DNA from: Thysanoteuthis rhombus
Taxonomy: Eukaryota > Mollusca > Cephalopoda > Oegopsida > Thysanoteuthidae
Length of the DNA: 64,000 bases
NCBI GenBank assembly: GCA_963457665.1
Contig: OY735207.1
Coordinates: 32,929,816 to 32,993,815, forward strand
Reading direction: 5' to 3'
Positions 1-11,622 of this stretch are shown in pieces (within the stretch, counting starts at the first letter, position 1; each line of letters opens with the position of its first letter). Below the pieces are notes generated by a model. The model was not told the origin of the DNA and did no database searches. It saw only the letters and a list, made by a program, of their open reading frames with translations. The position numbers and the translations under genes are program-made.

Positions 1-242
1 TATATATGTATATATATGATGATAATTATATATATGTTGATAATTATATATATGTAGATAAATATATATATATGTATATATATGTAGATAGTTATATATA
101 TGTATATATATGTAGATAGTTATATGTATATATACGTAGATAGTTATATATGCATATATATATAATCATATATAATTATATATACATATCTTTATAAATA
201 TATATTTATAATTATATATGTTTATATATACATAAATATATG

Positions 243-274
<32 letters not shown>

Positions 275-290
275 TGTGTATTTATTTATG
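1..290. repeat. TA-rich microsatellite with TATATATG and GTAGATAG variants
   Basis: The window opens inside a degenerate TA-rich tract in which short units such as gtagatagttatata recur at irregular spacing up to about 180 and then grade into (TA)n with TATG interruptions. There is no coding content. Confidence 0.9.
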
Positions 291-424
291 TAACACTTGT
301 TGACAAAATGAACCACTCACTACCATACTAACAACATTCTCATCAAAACACAAAAAACTGGAATGAAAAAACATAGATAACCACTCGCCCGATGAGGCCC
401 GGACAGGTTAGAACTATTGGTTAG

Positions 425-550
425 TTCACATTTATATAAATATATATATGTATATATATATGTGTGTGTATTTATGTATATATGTGCGTGTGTGTGTGTG
501 TATATATATGTTTGTGTGTGTATATATGTGTGTTTTTGTGTGTGTTTGTG

Positions 551-601
<51 letters not shown>

Positions 602-628
602 GTGTGTGTGTATATATATATATATATA

Positions 629-661
<33 letters not shown>

Positions 662-680
662 GTGTGTATATATATATATT

Positions 681-771
<91 letters not shown>

Positions 772-905
772 ATATATATATATGTGTGTATGTATATATA
801 TATATATATATATATGTGTCTGTGTATATATATGTATATATAAATATACTTACATACATATATGTATATATATATTTTTTACGTATATGTAGGTGTATAT
901 TTTTT
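425..905. repeat. Compound (TA)n/(TG)n microsatellite
   Basis: Blocks of (TA)n and (TG)n alternate for nearly 500 bp. Long open frames of Tyr/Ile/Cys/Val on + and Tyr/Ile/Thr/His on - exist only because TATA and TGTG units contain no stop in those phases. They are not treated as genes. Confidence 0.95.
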
Positions 906-1429
906 CTATGAATGTGTGTTTATATGTATATTGTGAAGTTACACTGTAGCACTAATTTTATTACCTTTGGGTGCAGTCAATCCTTTTTGATTATGGTATG
1001 CCATTGTAGATTGAACATTTCAAAATTTATCCGTGCTAATCAGTAGAGTTCAGTATCTTGAAAATATCTGCAGTTTCAGTTAACCTTTCACAGGAATTTG
1101 CTGATTGTAGGGTGCAGCCAACTCTACTAGAATTGAAATAAGCCAAAAATTGTCTTGATCCCAAGTCGACCAGTAGATTTTATGGTCATCCCATTAATCT
1201 TATTATATAGTCTTCCCTCATACACAATATTTTGTGCCTTCAAGGTGTCAATGTATAAAAATCTACAAAACTAAGATTGAAACAAAGAAAAGAAGCTGTA
1301 ACACTTTTGTCATTCTATGATAATCATCATCATAGTCCTTTTTTACCATTACAAAAGTCTCTAAAAAGTTTTCCCTAATCCCTGCCAATCAATTTGCAAT
1401 CAGACGTATATGTAGTTAGTTTCATTTAT
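906..1429. other. No recognisable feature
   Basis: AT-rich DNA of ordinary complexity. The phrase gggtgcag occurs twice (near 968 and 1110), perhaps an old duplication. No open frame resembling a protein family was seen. Confidence 0.5.
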
Positions 1430-1760
1430 CTTCACATCCGTCCGTTGGTCTTTTTCCAACAGCCTTTGATTGATTTCATAGAAATTTTGTCGAAGTGTAG
1501 AAAATTTGGTTTTGGTGAGTTGGTTCAATTGTCGGGTGAATGTAGGATCTTTTTTCTTTCTTTTCTTTTGAACGGGAAATATTTTCTCAATTTTGAGTGT
1601 TCTTGGGGGATGGTCATGCATTAATCTTCCAGCTTATGACTCAACATGATAACCAAATTTTCAAAAAGATTTTGTCGAAGGATGAAAAATTGGTTACCAG
1701 GGAATCAACTTAATTTAGGGTGCGTACTTGTTCAGTTATATCTCCATTCACGTCCATTCG
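1430..1760. repeat. Diverged dispersed repeat, fragment
   Basis: The segment around 1435-1500 has the phrase tttcatagaaattttgtcga after a run resembling 'catccgtccgttggtcttttt'-type sequence. A similar order of words (cgtctgtccacttgaccttttt, then tttcaatgaaattttgta) occurs at 21690-21750, so both are probably old copies of one repeat. Boundaries are uncertain. Confidence 0.35.
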
Positions 1761-1929
1761 CACCTCTAGATTGGCAAGCGATAAATTTATATGTTATGCC
1801 ACATCAGTTTATTTGCTGTGGTTTTGAGTGTTTTTACAAAATCAAATCCAAAAGTAAAATAGTAAGATGCTTTCAGTCAAATACCAAGCCTTATTTTCCA
1901 TTATTTAGAATAAGAACATAAGTTGAGGG

Positions 1930-3200
1930 AGACTCTGTGAATCGGAAGTTCCCCTCTAGTAACTTTACAAAAACTCCTTTAGAAATTGCTGAGATTTATC
2001 AAATTTTTACATTCAGCTTTTCAGGGAGAGACCTATGGCTTGTTTCTTCAAGTGTTTTTGAAGTAGTCGGCAGGTGAATGGTGTTATAGAAAAGCCTATT
2101 CTCTCGTCTAGCAAGGTTTAATAATATCTTGGAAAACATTAATATAAACAAAGCTATTGGTCTAGAAAATTTACATCTGAAATTGTTGAGATCCCTGAAA
2201 GACAATTTTGATTTTGTTGATGCTCTCATGTTATTATCTAATAACTACATTTGTCAGGAGTGTATATCTATAGTTTGGAAACTTGTGGTTGTGGTACTAA
2301 TGTAATAGAAGGAATCTGTTCATCTGCAGGGAAATTATAGACAAGTGTCATTAATTTGAATTTTATGTAAGATGTATGAAACTCCTAACAGAATATATCC
2401 TCATTTGTGTAATTGATGTAATAACTAATGAGCAGCATGGATTCATAACGGAAATCTGGCTTATCAAATCGACTTGGAATTCTCAACAAAGTGAATAAAT
2501 ACTTGGCAGTGTGTAACTGTTTTGATTTATGGTGTTTCTATTTTAGCAAGGTGTTCAACTCTGTTCATTGCTACTGTTCAGTAATTGAACTTGTAGAGAT
2601 TGGATTTTCCCAAAATATGGTATATACTATAAAAAAAACTTTTGAGTGATAGTCATATGAAAGTTTATATTGGAGGCTCTGTGTTGGATCTCAAATTATT
2701 TCTGTTGTTCATAAATTATCTTCCTGAAAGTACTAAAAATGTTATCAAATATCTGCACACAATATAAAAATTGTAAGCATAATATTGAATATTATTGTCA
2801 AGTTTGGGCGCCTAAAGTGTTCCGAGGTAATTGGAGAATATCTTGGATGTGTAAGCAGTATGAAAAGCTCTTACTAGGATCATTGATGCGGTGACAAATC
2901 TCAATTATGAAGGAATACTAAATTAGGTATGACCGCATAGTTGGAACGTGAGGAGACTTGACAGAGATATTTAAAATTTCTAAGAGCAAAATATATTTTT
3001 AATTCTCTGACCGAAGAATTCAATTTGTAGACCAGAAAAAGTAATAAATTAGTGGAATAAGTTACCAGAATATATTCAAAACAGAAATAGTGTTTGTTGT
3101 TTTCAAAATGAGCTTGATAAATTTTACCATGATGGTAGAACTAATTAATCAAAGAGACAACTCTGGAAATTTTTGAATGAAATTTTCAAGAGGATAAGTA
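1930..3200 (+). mobile_element. Decayed CR1/L2-like LINE (reverse transcriptase remnants)
   Basis: Three frames together give a collinear non-LTR reverse transcriptase. From 2102 a 66-codon open stretch contains NINKAIGLENLHLKLL and DNFDFVDALMLLSNN, resembling the start of the RT domain (consensus K..GPD.I...LL). Near 2330 comes GNYRQVSLI (consensus GNYRPVSL), near 2435 EQHGF, and near 2800 CQVWAP (consensus C.QVWSP). About 2950-3140 reads GDLTEIFKI and, after frameshifts, remnants of the C-terminal region ending in the N.LDKFY type. Stops and frameshifts run throughout and the catalytic FADD box was not found, so it is a dead copy. The order of motifs is typical of CR1/L2/Jockey-type elements; the clade was assigned by eye. 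Both ends are uncertain. Confidence 0.75.
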
Positions 3201-4019
3201 ATAATTGAATTTCATTGTTTCAAATAGGATAGTATGAAAAAATTATATCATTTGAGATAGCTAGGGATCTGTTATATTCAATAAAAAGATTTTTAGCTTT
3301 AATTCGATTAAAAGATCATTTAATCAAAACAACGATGTGAAACAACTATTTTTTTAATGATCAAAAGTTCATGCAAGCAAAGTGAAATCAAACTTTTGGT
3401 ACAAAAAATGCATATATAGTTTTAACGTTTTTTTCGATAAATATCTTGTTTTTATTCAGTCAAAACCAGGATAACTATGTTTTACTATCAAAGATTTTTG
3501 TGAACAAAGTAAAATCAAACTTTTTTCTACAAAATTCAGTAAATTTTTCCCAACAGGCAATTTCATTTATTCAGAGTAACACATATATTATGTATATTGA
3601 TACACGTTTTAAATATCTTGACAAGTAATGTTTACAGTTATCTCCCTTTAACCAAACTCCTTTTAAGAGTTCCTTAACGTTTTTGTCTCATTTAAAGACA
3701 TTTTATCCAAAATTAAAATTCTTCTTAGAGAAAGAAGTATTATCAATAATTCAACACAAGTCACCTAAAAATATCAGATGAAGGATCTAAGTCATGTTAT
3801 ACAGTGAATGTAGACTGAGATAGCTGGCATTATTCATTACCTTTTATATATTCTGAATAACTGAATCGGCAAATTTTATCATAAATTTTTTAAACTGCAT
3901 TCATATTAGAAAAGTGTATGGATGAGTATCTATTTTATATATTTTCTAATATGATTGCTCTTTGTCAAGTATGACAATGAGGTTAGCAGCTTTCAATTGC
4001 CATTACTGATGCAAATAAG
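3201..4019. other. No recognisable feature
   Basis: AT-rich noncoding DNA with poly-A/T runs. A 60-codon frame at 3446-3628 is rich in Phe, Ser and Asn and shows no family signature. Confidence 0.5.
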
Positions 4020-4180
4020 GTAGTCATGAGAGAGTAGTTTGACTAAGTGCTCACTCACCTCTATTTATTCCATCAATCACCATGGCATTTTGTCATATGT
4101 GTAGATAGGACAGTATGATGGAACAAAAGGATTCATGCCTTCCTTAAGGGTATTAGGGTGAACATTAACAGCCTCAATTT
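4020..4180. repeat. Dispersed repeat, copy A (partner near 53.24-53.43 kb)
   Basis: The words gagagtagtttgactaagtg-ctcactcac followed about 90 bp later by attcatgccttccttaaggg recur in order at 53273-53420 as gagagtggtttgcctgaatg-ctcactcac and aatccatgcctctcttgagg. This indicates two old copies of one interspersed repeat in the same orientation. Confidence 0.5.
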
Positions 4181-4309
4181 AAATTAGTTGCTTTGATTTC
4201 TAGATTCTACATGAGTGAAAAAAAAACTTACTGAACCATATTTAAATGCTCCGTTTAAAAAAAAAAATTGTGGTGCCATTGAAAAGTAGATATTCACAAT
4301 GATTGGGAA

Positions 4310-4835
4310 TAGAAAAGGTCACATGACAGGTGAAATGAATCACCACTGATCGTGTATACCAAAGAGGGGTGTTCATTCAAAATCTTCATTCTGTGTATGT
4401 GGTGGGGTTGCAGTGGAGACCTCAACTAATAACTCTGTTTTGAGAATGAAACAATTGATTTGAACAGGTACTGTTCCTAATTAGACCACTTGACAAAAAG
4501 TGTCCTGGATTAGTTCTTAGAAAGGGAGTAATATTCCATCGGGATCATGCTAGACTCCATATCTCTTTGATGACCAGGCAAACATTGTTACAGCTTGGCT
4601 GGGAGGTTTTCAGTCATCAACTGTATTCAGCAGTTATTGCACTTTTGGATTACCATTCATTCCAGTCTTTGCAGAATTCTGCTAATGGAAAAGGTTCAAT
4701 TCCTGGGTGACTACGAGAGCAGTTCTTTGCCCAGGAATTAAAAAAATATTTCTGGGGGGATGGGATTTTAAAGTTGCCTAAAAGAGGGCAGAAGAGAGTG
4801 GAAGAAAATGATAACTATATTCTCCAATAAAGTTG
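4310..4835 (+). pseudogene. Decayed mariner transposase (DD34D), C-terminal half
   Basis: One frame reads GVIFHRDHARLHISLMTRQT, LLQLGWEVFSHQ, ALLDYHSFQSLQNSANGK, then EQFFAQELKKYF and GILKLPKRGQKRVEEN. This is the C-terminal half of a mariner transposase (family consensus H.DNARPH, GWEVLPHPPYSPDLAPSDYH, FFA.K...F...GI..L..RW..V...). Exactly 34 residues separate the Asp of FHRDHAR from the Asp of LLDYH, the mariner DD34D spacing. The SPDLAPSD box has become SAVIALLD. Upstream (about 4370-4480) remnants of ILCMWWGCSGD and DLNRYC-DHL align to the region before the second Asp but need frameshifts. Stops within make it inactive. Terminal inverted repeats were not located. Confidence 0.85.
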
Positions 4836-5081
4836 ATGAAAAAAAAAAAATTTTTTTTTGACTTTATTAACCAAACAAACTTTTTACATTTCCCTGTATT
4901 TCTTATTTCACTTGGAAATATATGTAAAAGTTGGCTTGAATTTATGAATGAAGGTCAAACACTCTGTCTGGTTTTCTGACATCATCAGGACCTTAGTGCA
5001 CACTTTTATTTTAGCAGGCCAATGTACTTTAATGTTTATTTTGAATATTACCACCATTTATAATTATATCTTCTCTGGTGT

Positions 5082-5886
5082 GATGTCCACTGTTGGTCAG
5101 TTTAGGTGTGATGTTCAATGTTGTTCAGTTATAGCGTGATGTCCACTATTGTATGGTCATGGCGTGATGTCCACTATTGTGTGGTCATGGCGTGATGTCC
5201 ACTATTGTGTGGTCATGGCGTGATGTCCACTATTGTGTGGTCATGGCGTGATGTCCGCTGTTGTGTGGTCATGGCGTGATATCCGCTGTTGTATGGTCAT
5301 GGCGTGATGTCCGCTGTTGTGTGGTCATGGCGTGATGTCCACTATTGTGTGGTCATGGCGTGATGTCCGCTGTTGTGTGGTCATGGCGTGATATCCGCTG
5401 TTGTATGGTCATGGCGTGATGTCCGCTGTTGTGTGGTCATGGCGTGATGTCCACTATTGTGTGGTCATGGCGTGATGTCCGCTGTTGTGTGGTCATGGCG
5501 TGACGTCCACTGTTGTGTGGTCATGACATGATGTCCGCTGTTGTGTGGTCATGGCGTGATGTCCACTATTGTATGGTCATGGCGTGATATCCGCTGTTGT
5601 ATGGTCATGGCGTGATGTCCGCTGTTGTGTGGTCATGGCGTGATGTCCGCTGTTGTGTGGTCATGGCGTGACGTCCACTGTTGTGTGGTCATGACATGAT
5701 GTCCGCTGTTGTGTGGTCATGGCATGATGTCCGCTGTTGTGTGGTCATGGCGTGATGTCCGCTGTTGTGTGGTCATGGCGTGATGTCCACTGTTGTGTGA
5801 TCATGGCGTGTCGGCCGCTGTTGTGTGGTCATGGCGTGATGTCCGCTGTTGTGCGGTCCTCTGTTGGTCAGCTATGGCGTGATGTC
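5082..5886. repeat. 28-bp minisatellite with higher-order repeats (about 26 units)
   Basis: The unit is gtgtggtcatggcgtg followed by atgtccgctgtt, 28 bp in all. Variants differ in ccactatt versus ccgctgtt, atatcc versus atgtcc, and gacgtcc versus gatgtcc. Variant units recur in blocks: atatcc units start at 5279 and 5391 (112 bp, four units apart) and again at 5587 (seven units later); gacgtcc units start at 5502 and 5670 (168 bp, six units apart). Edge units at 5082-5133 and 5856-5886 are degenerate, as usual at array margins. Open frames across the array are by-products. Confidence 0.95.
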
Positions 5887-6339
5887 AACTTCAGTTTGGA
5901 TTTTCAGAATGAACTGAATAGCAGTCTAAGAATTAACCCTATTTATTTACTTTTTTAAGAATATCCAATTTTTTAAATTGTATACCCAGAGTTACACAGA
6001 CAAGTGAGAAGTCACTTGGAGATATTTTGAATTCATTCATTATTCAGTTCTTACTGTTTATTTTGTTGATAATATATTATGTAATATCACTTAAACTAGT
6101 TTTTATGGAGATATGCTTGTTAGGTCAATAAGTTACACCATTTGCTATCAAATAGATAAAAAATAAGAGTGAAAAAAAGAACAAACTTGGCATTTGATTT
6201 ATTCAACATTTAAGGATTAGCAACTCTACCCACCCGAAACTAACCATTGGTACAAAAGAAAAAAAAACTTTTATGTAAAACTAATTTTTTCTGTTATCAA
6301 GTGTATAGAAATATTGGCTATGAATTATGAATAACTAAT
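5887..6339. other. No recognisable feature
   Basis: AT-rich noncoding DNA with poly-A runs. Nothing identifiable on either strand. Confidence 0.5.
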
Positions 6340-6545
6340 TAACCCCTGTGAAAAAACTCAACAGATCTTCATGAGCCTTAATGGTGTGAAGTAAAGAAGA
6401 AGTAATTACCATTAATTTATTTAAGAAAATTTTTTGAGCCTCCCCAAAATGATTAGGATGGTATGTCGGGCTGAGTCATCTGATGTTGTGGTGGTGGGAG
6501 GTATCAGTAGTAGAGAGTGGATGAGGGTATGCACTGCCTGTGAAA
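6340..6545. repeat. Dispersed repeat (partner at about 51.34-51.54 kb)
   Basis: Shared ordered words with 51380-51540 include aagtaattac, attttttgagc, ccccaaa, gatggt, gctgagt and a gtggtg-gtgggag-like run, in the same orientation and at similar spacing. The partner lies about 140 bp upstream of the RPB8 exon, so it is intronic there. Confidence 0.5.
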
Positions 6546-8409
6546 TGGCTTGAAAGTTATTTTTGCTTTTCATCTTTTTTCTTTAAAGAAACTAAAAAAA
6601 AAAATTTATGAAATAACTTTTTTTTTTCTTTTTAAATGATGGTTAGCTGCAAACTTTTTACCTTTAGTGGAAGAGTCCATGGTTATCAACAGAGAACCAA
6701 GAAAAATTACTCTGTATATAATATATTACCCTGCCCATATACCCTCCATTTAATCTGTCTATATTATGATTTTGCAACATGTCTGTCTTTCTTTCGCAAT
6801 ATTATCTAATCTGATATAATAAACAAGTCTTTTTGTCTCATCGTCTAAGGTAGACAACGCAACAATTTGGTAGGGGGGCGCGAATACCAAAGCAATAGAA
6901 TAAAATTTTGTGTGTATATATATATATATATATATATTTTTATATTTTGGTTATTTATGAAAAGGTTACTTGGTAAAAAGAATTTGTGGAAATTATATCT
7001 CATGTAGGGCCTCCTCCTCCATTATTTGATTTTATGAATGAATATCAGTCTGATTAATTAATCCCGCAATGGAAGAAAACAATTTTTCTATCAAATCTTT
7101 CTCCATTCAGCATTATGTCACAACCTACTTTATACAATTTAATGATAGTGAAGCCCAAAGCAAACTAGCTTACGTCTAAGCTTTTAGTTGTTTCAAGTTT
7201 ACAAGGATTTTAGTTAAGAATACCTTGCATTATTAACCTTTCAAATTACTGTGTATGCATTCTGAAAGCAACTGGTATTTACTGGTATATTACAACAACA
7301 AAAAAAAAAGTAAGAAAAACAGGTGTTCTCTTTATTACTGATAGCCCCACAGTCTGAAAATAAACCTTTTAAAGAACAACTGTAATGGATAAGTTCTCTT
7401 GTACTTTTGTTGACTGTATTGTCAATAAACACTTTCAAAATAAGTTAAAAATCTTTAGCTTTTTATCACTTGGCTTTTTACTGGAGGAAGTAGTATGACT
7501 AAATAATTTTGCAACATACTGACAATTATCTAATGACAATCTAAACTCAGAGAAAAATTATAACTTCAGATACACAACCAACCAGAGTCTTAAACTAAAC
7601 ATCAGGCCAATAAGTTCTGAAGAACTGAAACGATATTTGTAAATAATGTATGAGAGTAAAATCATCAGGTTCATTGTAACTGCTCTGTTTTTTTTCTAGT
7701 TTTTTTTTTTAATGGATATTAACTATTATCTCATTTTCCGAAGTTTCAAGATTAGTCAAATCAGTTAGTCTAATGATAAAAAAAGCAATCATTTTACACA
7801 ACTAATATTTGTTTTTCAACATTATCTCGATCCTTGTTAATGCACTTATTTCATTAGTATAAATCACATAGATCAGAGATTGTACAATAGAAATTTCAGA
7901 TCAAAATTCAGCCCATAACTACTCATCAGGGCACAGACTTATTGATCCACCCTCTTTTGCTATTTTGCCTTTGCATATTTTGTTGTTGTTTGAATCCAGC
8001 AGAATTTTTCTTCTCATCAGCAGTCTTTTGTCTAGAACGGTAACCCCAGCTGGACACAAAATATGAAGATTATGATATCGGTTTTTATCTTTTCTTTCAT
8101 TTGTTGTATCATTTTTTGTTAATGTCACGTTGGAAGAATAGAACACAGTCAGGAGAAATTGTGTGTGTGTTACATAATGTTTTCCATATTAGGATTATGT
8201 AACAGATGTATCATGAGTCAGTGGATGAGAGGTTTATTGGTGGGGTGGGTTCAAGGGATGGACGATGACAATTTATGACCTTCCACTCACCAACCAACCA
8301 CTTGCAAGTTCCCCCTCCCCCCCGCTGTTTATAACACATTTTAGTCATTTACTGATCTTGGTCTAAAGGTCATTTACCTCTGCCAACTAAGATGAAAGAG
8401 GTATATGTA
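6546..8409. other. No gene; AT-rich noncoding DNA with a short TA tract
   Basis: Poly-A/T runs near 6590 and 6620, a (TA)n tract at 6910-6940, a C-run near 8315, and otherwise unremarkable DNA. Several 60-75 codon frames (for example - strand 7241-7438 and 7919-8146) lack any recognisable motif. Confidence 0.5.
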
Positions 8410-8660
8410 TCTACTCGTGTCTGTATGGCCACACAATATCTCCAAAGGTTCTCAATAAATTTCTCTGATATTTTTTGGAATATGGGTCATGTGTTCGAGG
8501 AGAATTGATTAAATTTAGGAGCTGATCCTGGAATTTTTCAGTTACATCTCCTACATCCCAGTTAGATATCCACAAGTTATGAAATAACAATATATATATA
8601 TATATTTTCCGAGGAATCCAGGAATTTTTTACTTTTACCTCCCTTGCATCATGGATACAT
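8410..8660. repeat. Dispersed repeat containing an 'ACACAATATCTCC' core
   Basis: The phrase ccacacaatatctccaaagg then ttctcaataaatttctctga at 8430-8470 matches the reverse complement of 17240-17310 and, more weakly, words at 17090-17130. Sequence at 8500-8560 (gagaattgattaaattta) also recurs at 21894-21915. It is therefore an old interspersed repeat present at least three times here. A (TA)n tract sits inside it at 8588-8606. Confidence 0.5.
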
Positions 8661-9689
8661 GGGTGAAATGATTTTCCTTCAGTTTTTAGTGACAATGGCG
8701 TTGGCAGAACCATGCATTCTCTTAGTGCTTTCTAGTTTCACTCTTCATAGAATGACTCATTAAAATTATGGACAATGATTGAATGAGTTGTCTGATAAAT
8801 ATCTGTAATCGGTTGTTTATACTTGTATACAATCATTTACCTGAAATTCTTAGAACTGAAAAGCTCCCAAAATGGAACATATTTTTCCATTGATGTTGTC
8901 TACACAGCATTACCCACTCTGAACTGAGGCCATCCTTTTTATTTCGATTGCACTCTATCAGGCTTTGTAGAGCATAACATTATCATTGGAAGACAGCTTT
9001 CCCACCATTGAATTGTATCTCAGTGCTCCTACTACTCAGATGTACGTCTTGACTTTGAAGACTGAAAATGTTAAAAAGAGCTGCAGCTTCCCTTATGTAT
9101 AACAGTGAGATGCAGAAAAGGAAGCATCTGTAATTATTAATGATACTTGTAAACCATTTCAAAATCTGAAATAGTTTGTATTTTGAAAAGTGTCTTATCC
9201 CAAATGTTTTGAAGAAGAGATGATGTGCCTATCGTTGCATTTTGTATTGCTTGTGGAAGTCAACACATTTTGAATTGCTTAATTATCTTTGGACAAACTG
9301 CTTTTTCCATTACAATTGGTTTGAATGTTTCAAAGACTAAACCAAAGTGCTTATGTATGAAAAAGTATTGGTGATGGCCATCATCCTCTTCACAATTTGT
9401 TTGTGCAAACAAGACAGTAATATTGTTATTTACTTCTTTCCAATTGTACAATTGGTGAATTTGCATATCAGAAACTGGCCCCAAAAACTGTTAACATGGG
9501 TTTTTAGTTTTGAAGTGATTGTGGCTGACTTACTATGTATGTGTCATGTGTACTGACAGTAAACATTTACACACGTCCAGAAAATTTTTTTTTTTCTCAT
9601 CAACCCCTTCCCTCCAAATAAGTTTTTTGGATCGGGTTCAATTTGCAATGGAATTTTATGATAAATTGGTCCCTTAGTTTTTGCTTTGC
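8661..9689. other. No gene recognised; possible decayed coding on - strand
   Basis: The - strand at 9260-9484 holds a 74-codon frame (with words such as HKHFGLVFETFKP and MEKAVCPKIIKQF) that looks more protein-like than neighbouring frames. I do not recognise a family and the frame is soon closed by stops. It may be the downstream part of the element remnant at 9.9-10.6 kb. Confidence 0.3.
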
Positions 9690-9800
9690 AGTGTTCACTC
9701 TTCATTGAATATGTGGACTTTTTAGTAATCCAACAAAAAGAGAAGTAACTTATTCATTGATCACCTGCAGTCAACAGACGTTGGTCATGTGACAGATCTT
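9690..9800 (+). repeat. Dispersed repeat (inverted partner at about 26.64-26.77 kb)
   Basis: The phrases tggactttttagtaatccaa, agaagtaacttattcattga and ggtcatgtgac occur in order. The reverse complement of 26640-26765 carries ggactttttagagatccaa, agaagtaacttattaattga and ggtcacatgat in the same order. These are two copies of one repeat in opposite orientation. Confidence 0.6.
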
Positions 9801-9934
9801 GTTGAGTGTCCAAATACACCTGTTTATTTTTAAATTTTTTTCTTTTTAAAGAAATCACTTTTTTTCAGAAAAACAACGTACCAATCTAAATTAACATATT
9901 TTCACTGATATCAAACAAAAGTTGACCACAGAAG

Positions 9935-10584
9935 ATTCAGAAGTAAGTATTCTTTTGCAGATTTATGATTGAGCTGTCGTGTACTTTCAGAAACCAGACC
10001 CCCAAAAATATAATTTCCCATCATGTTCTCGTATGTTCCTTCTTGTGGTATTCAAAATCCTATACATCCTGGTGAAAATGCTCACCTTGCTCACCTGAAT
10101 ATGTTTCCATGTTCTCAAATTTATCAAGATGAGTGTCAAAGATACGGTCTCTGAAGGATGGCCTGCAGCCCATTTTACCATCATTCTGCACCAGAGTTTC
10201 AACCAGCTCAACGTAAATTTTGACCTTGTGATTGTCCTGGAAATCCCAACTACTGTGAAAATACTGTACTAAGAAGTTTTTTTTTAAATCTTTGCATTTC
10301 GGGATCTCCTTTATCTGTTGTCCGATGAAGACACTTGCTTTGACCTTTGCCTCAGACAGTATTCCATAGCAGCCTCTGCCAAGATATACAGAGCCCACAA
10401 GGCATATTTCAGTATGACTTTCAGGGACTAAGACAAATTCTGGACACCTCATTTCACCTGCAATACAGCAATGTTGAGACTTTGCTAGATGCTTTGAACT
10501 ATGATGAATATGGCAGGGGGAGGGGGCCATCAGAGACTTTAAAATGGGGGCATTCTTTGTGGATCTTTGAGGCAGTTTTACCAA
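9935..10584 (-). pseudogene. Remnant of an uncharacterised protein family, probably mobile-element derived
   Basis: A 174-codon frame at 10060-10584 ends in LVETLVQNDGKMGCR, FDTHLDKF and GEQGEHFHQD. After frameshifts the strand continues with ENMMGNYIFGGL to about 9935. This order (LV..LV..Y..MGC.MSLK.H.L..HLD, then S.E.GERFHQDI, then N.M.DY.W) is that of a family I recall as recurring in many copies in invertebrate genomes, usually as unannotated proteins. EAKVKASVFIGQQIKEIPKC upstream also fits it. The start is not fixed: residues before about 60 are Pro/Ser/His-rich and may not belong. Stops after HQDV and loss of frame show decay. Function is unknown to me. The + strand frame at 10347-10643 is treated as a shadow. 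Confidence 0.6.
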
Positions 10585-11560
10585 GTTTCCCCACTATCTT
10601 CCCCTCTGGACTATCAAAGGCAGGACACAGCTCAAAGAGTTAGCAGCCTTCTACCCCTTCCTTATGCTGTCTGAAGCAAAATAGGTAAATCACACAATAT
10701 CAATGTTTTGATTAGAGAAGTAAAATTTGAAGGAAATAATAGCCATTTTCTTTACTTCTGCGACATTAGTCAATCAGAAAAAATCACTTACCACCTTTGA
10801 ACAAAATCAATTCTGAAAAAGTTGCGCACTGTTATAAATGTAACAATTGCAAATGAAAAAATTCTATAAAATTTGTTCAATTTAAAAAAAATAACTTATT
10901 TTAAAAGAAATATCATGATTTGAAAGTTATGTTATGAAATGATTGAAATAACTTTCTTTTAACTTGGCCACTCATAGAAAATAAAATTTAAAGTGAATTT
11001 CTAATTAAATAATGAAAAAAATTTTCTATTTTTTGTCATTGGAGTATTAAAACTTAACACTCTGTCAAAATCATAGAGTGATCATAATAAGCAATTCCCC
11101 CTATATATTCTTTGCTCTACGTTACTAGCCAGTTATTGTTATTGAATAGACCTTGTACCAAAGTAATCACAATAGGCAACCACCTCTATAATTTGAAACT
11201 TCAATACTTTATTTTTAGCTCTGCTCCAGAGGATTTTTGTCAAGACAAGAATGGGAGGAGTAAAATTGAAAAATTTTCTTTTCTTTGAACATTGTTGACA
11301 GGATAGGCAAGTGAATGTGATTTGATAGATTTCCTTTTCATCTTCATCTCCTGTTCTGAACACGCCACCACCTTCTCTTCTGGAATGAGTTGGTTGTTAT
11401 ATTCTGTTGTTTTTTTTTTCACAATGGCTGTTGCCAATGCTGCCCGTAAGTCTCAGGGTAAATCAGGGTAGCCACAATCGTTATTGATGCATTAAACCTT
11501 GACATATAATTGCATGATCTCAAACATTGACACATATATATGTGCACCCACACACACATC
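10585..11560. other. No recognisable feature
   Basis: AT-rich noncoding DNA. Short - strand frames at 11139-11437 show no motif. A short CA-rich stretch lies near 11545. Confidence 0.5.
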
Positions 11561-11563
11561 CAC

Positions 11564-11564
<1 letters not shown>

Positions 11565-11618
<54 letters not shown>
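11565..11618. repeat. (TA)n microsatellite
   Basis: Uninterrupted TA dinucleotides of about 50 bp after a short (CA)-rich lead-in. The sequence right after it (11619 on) starts with a mariner-TIR-like phrase. Confidence 0.95.

Positions 11619-11622
<4 letters not shown>

Noticed and set aside
417..911. Tyr/Ile/Cys/Val-rich open frames of 131-179 codons on both strands
   Set aside because: They translate (TA)n/(TG)n microsatellites in phases that lack stops. No sequence complexity.
5082..5886. CRISPR array (28-bp repeats)
   Set aside because: Units are directly contiguous with no unique spacers, and the context is eukaryotic.
5737..5958. 73-codon frame with Cys/His/Trp residues
   Set aside because: Mostly the 28-bp minisatellite; the Cys/His spacing is imposed by the repeat and is not a zinc finger.
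10347..10643. 98-codon + strand frame
   Set aside because: Antiparallel shadow of the better supported - strand remnant.
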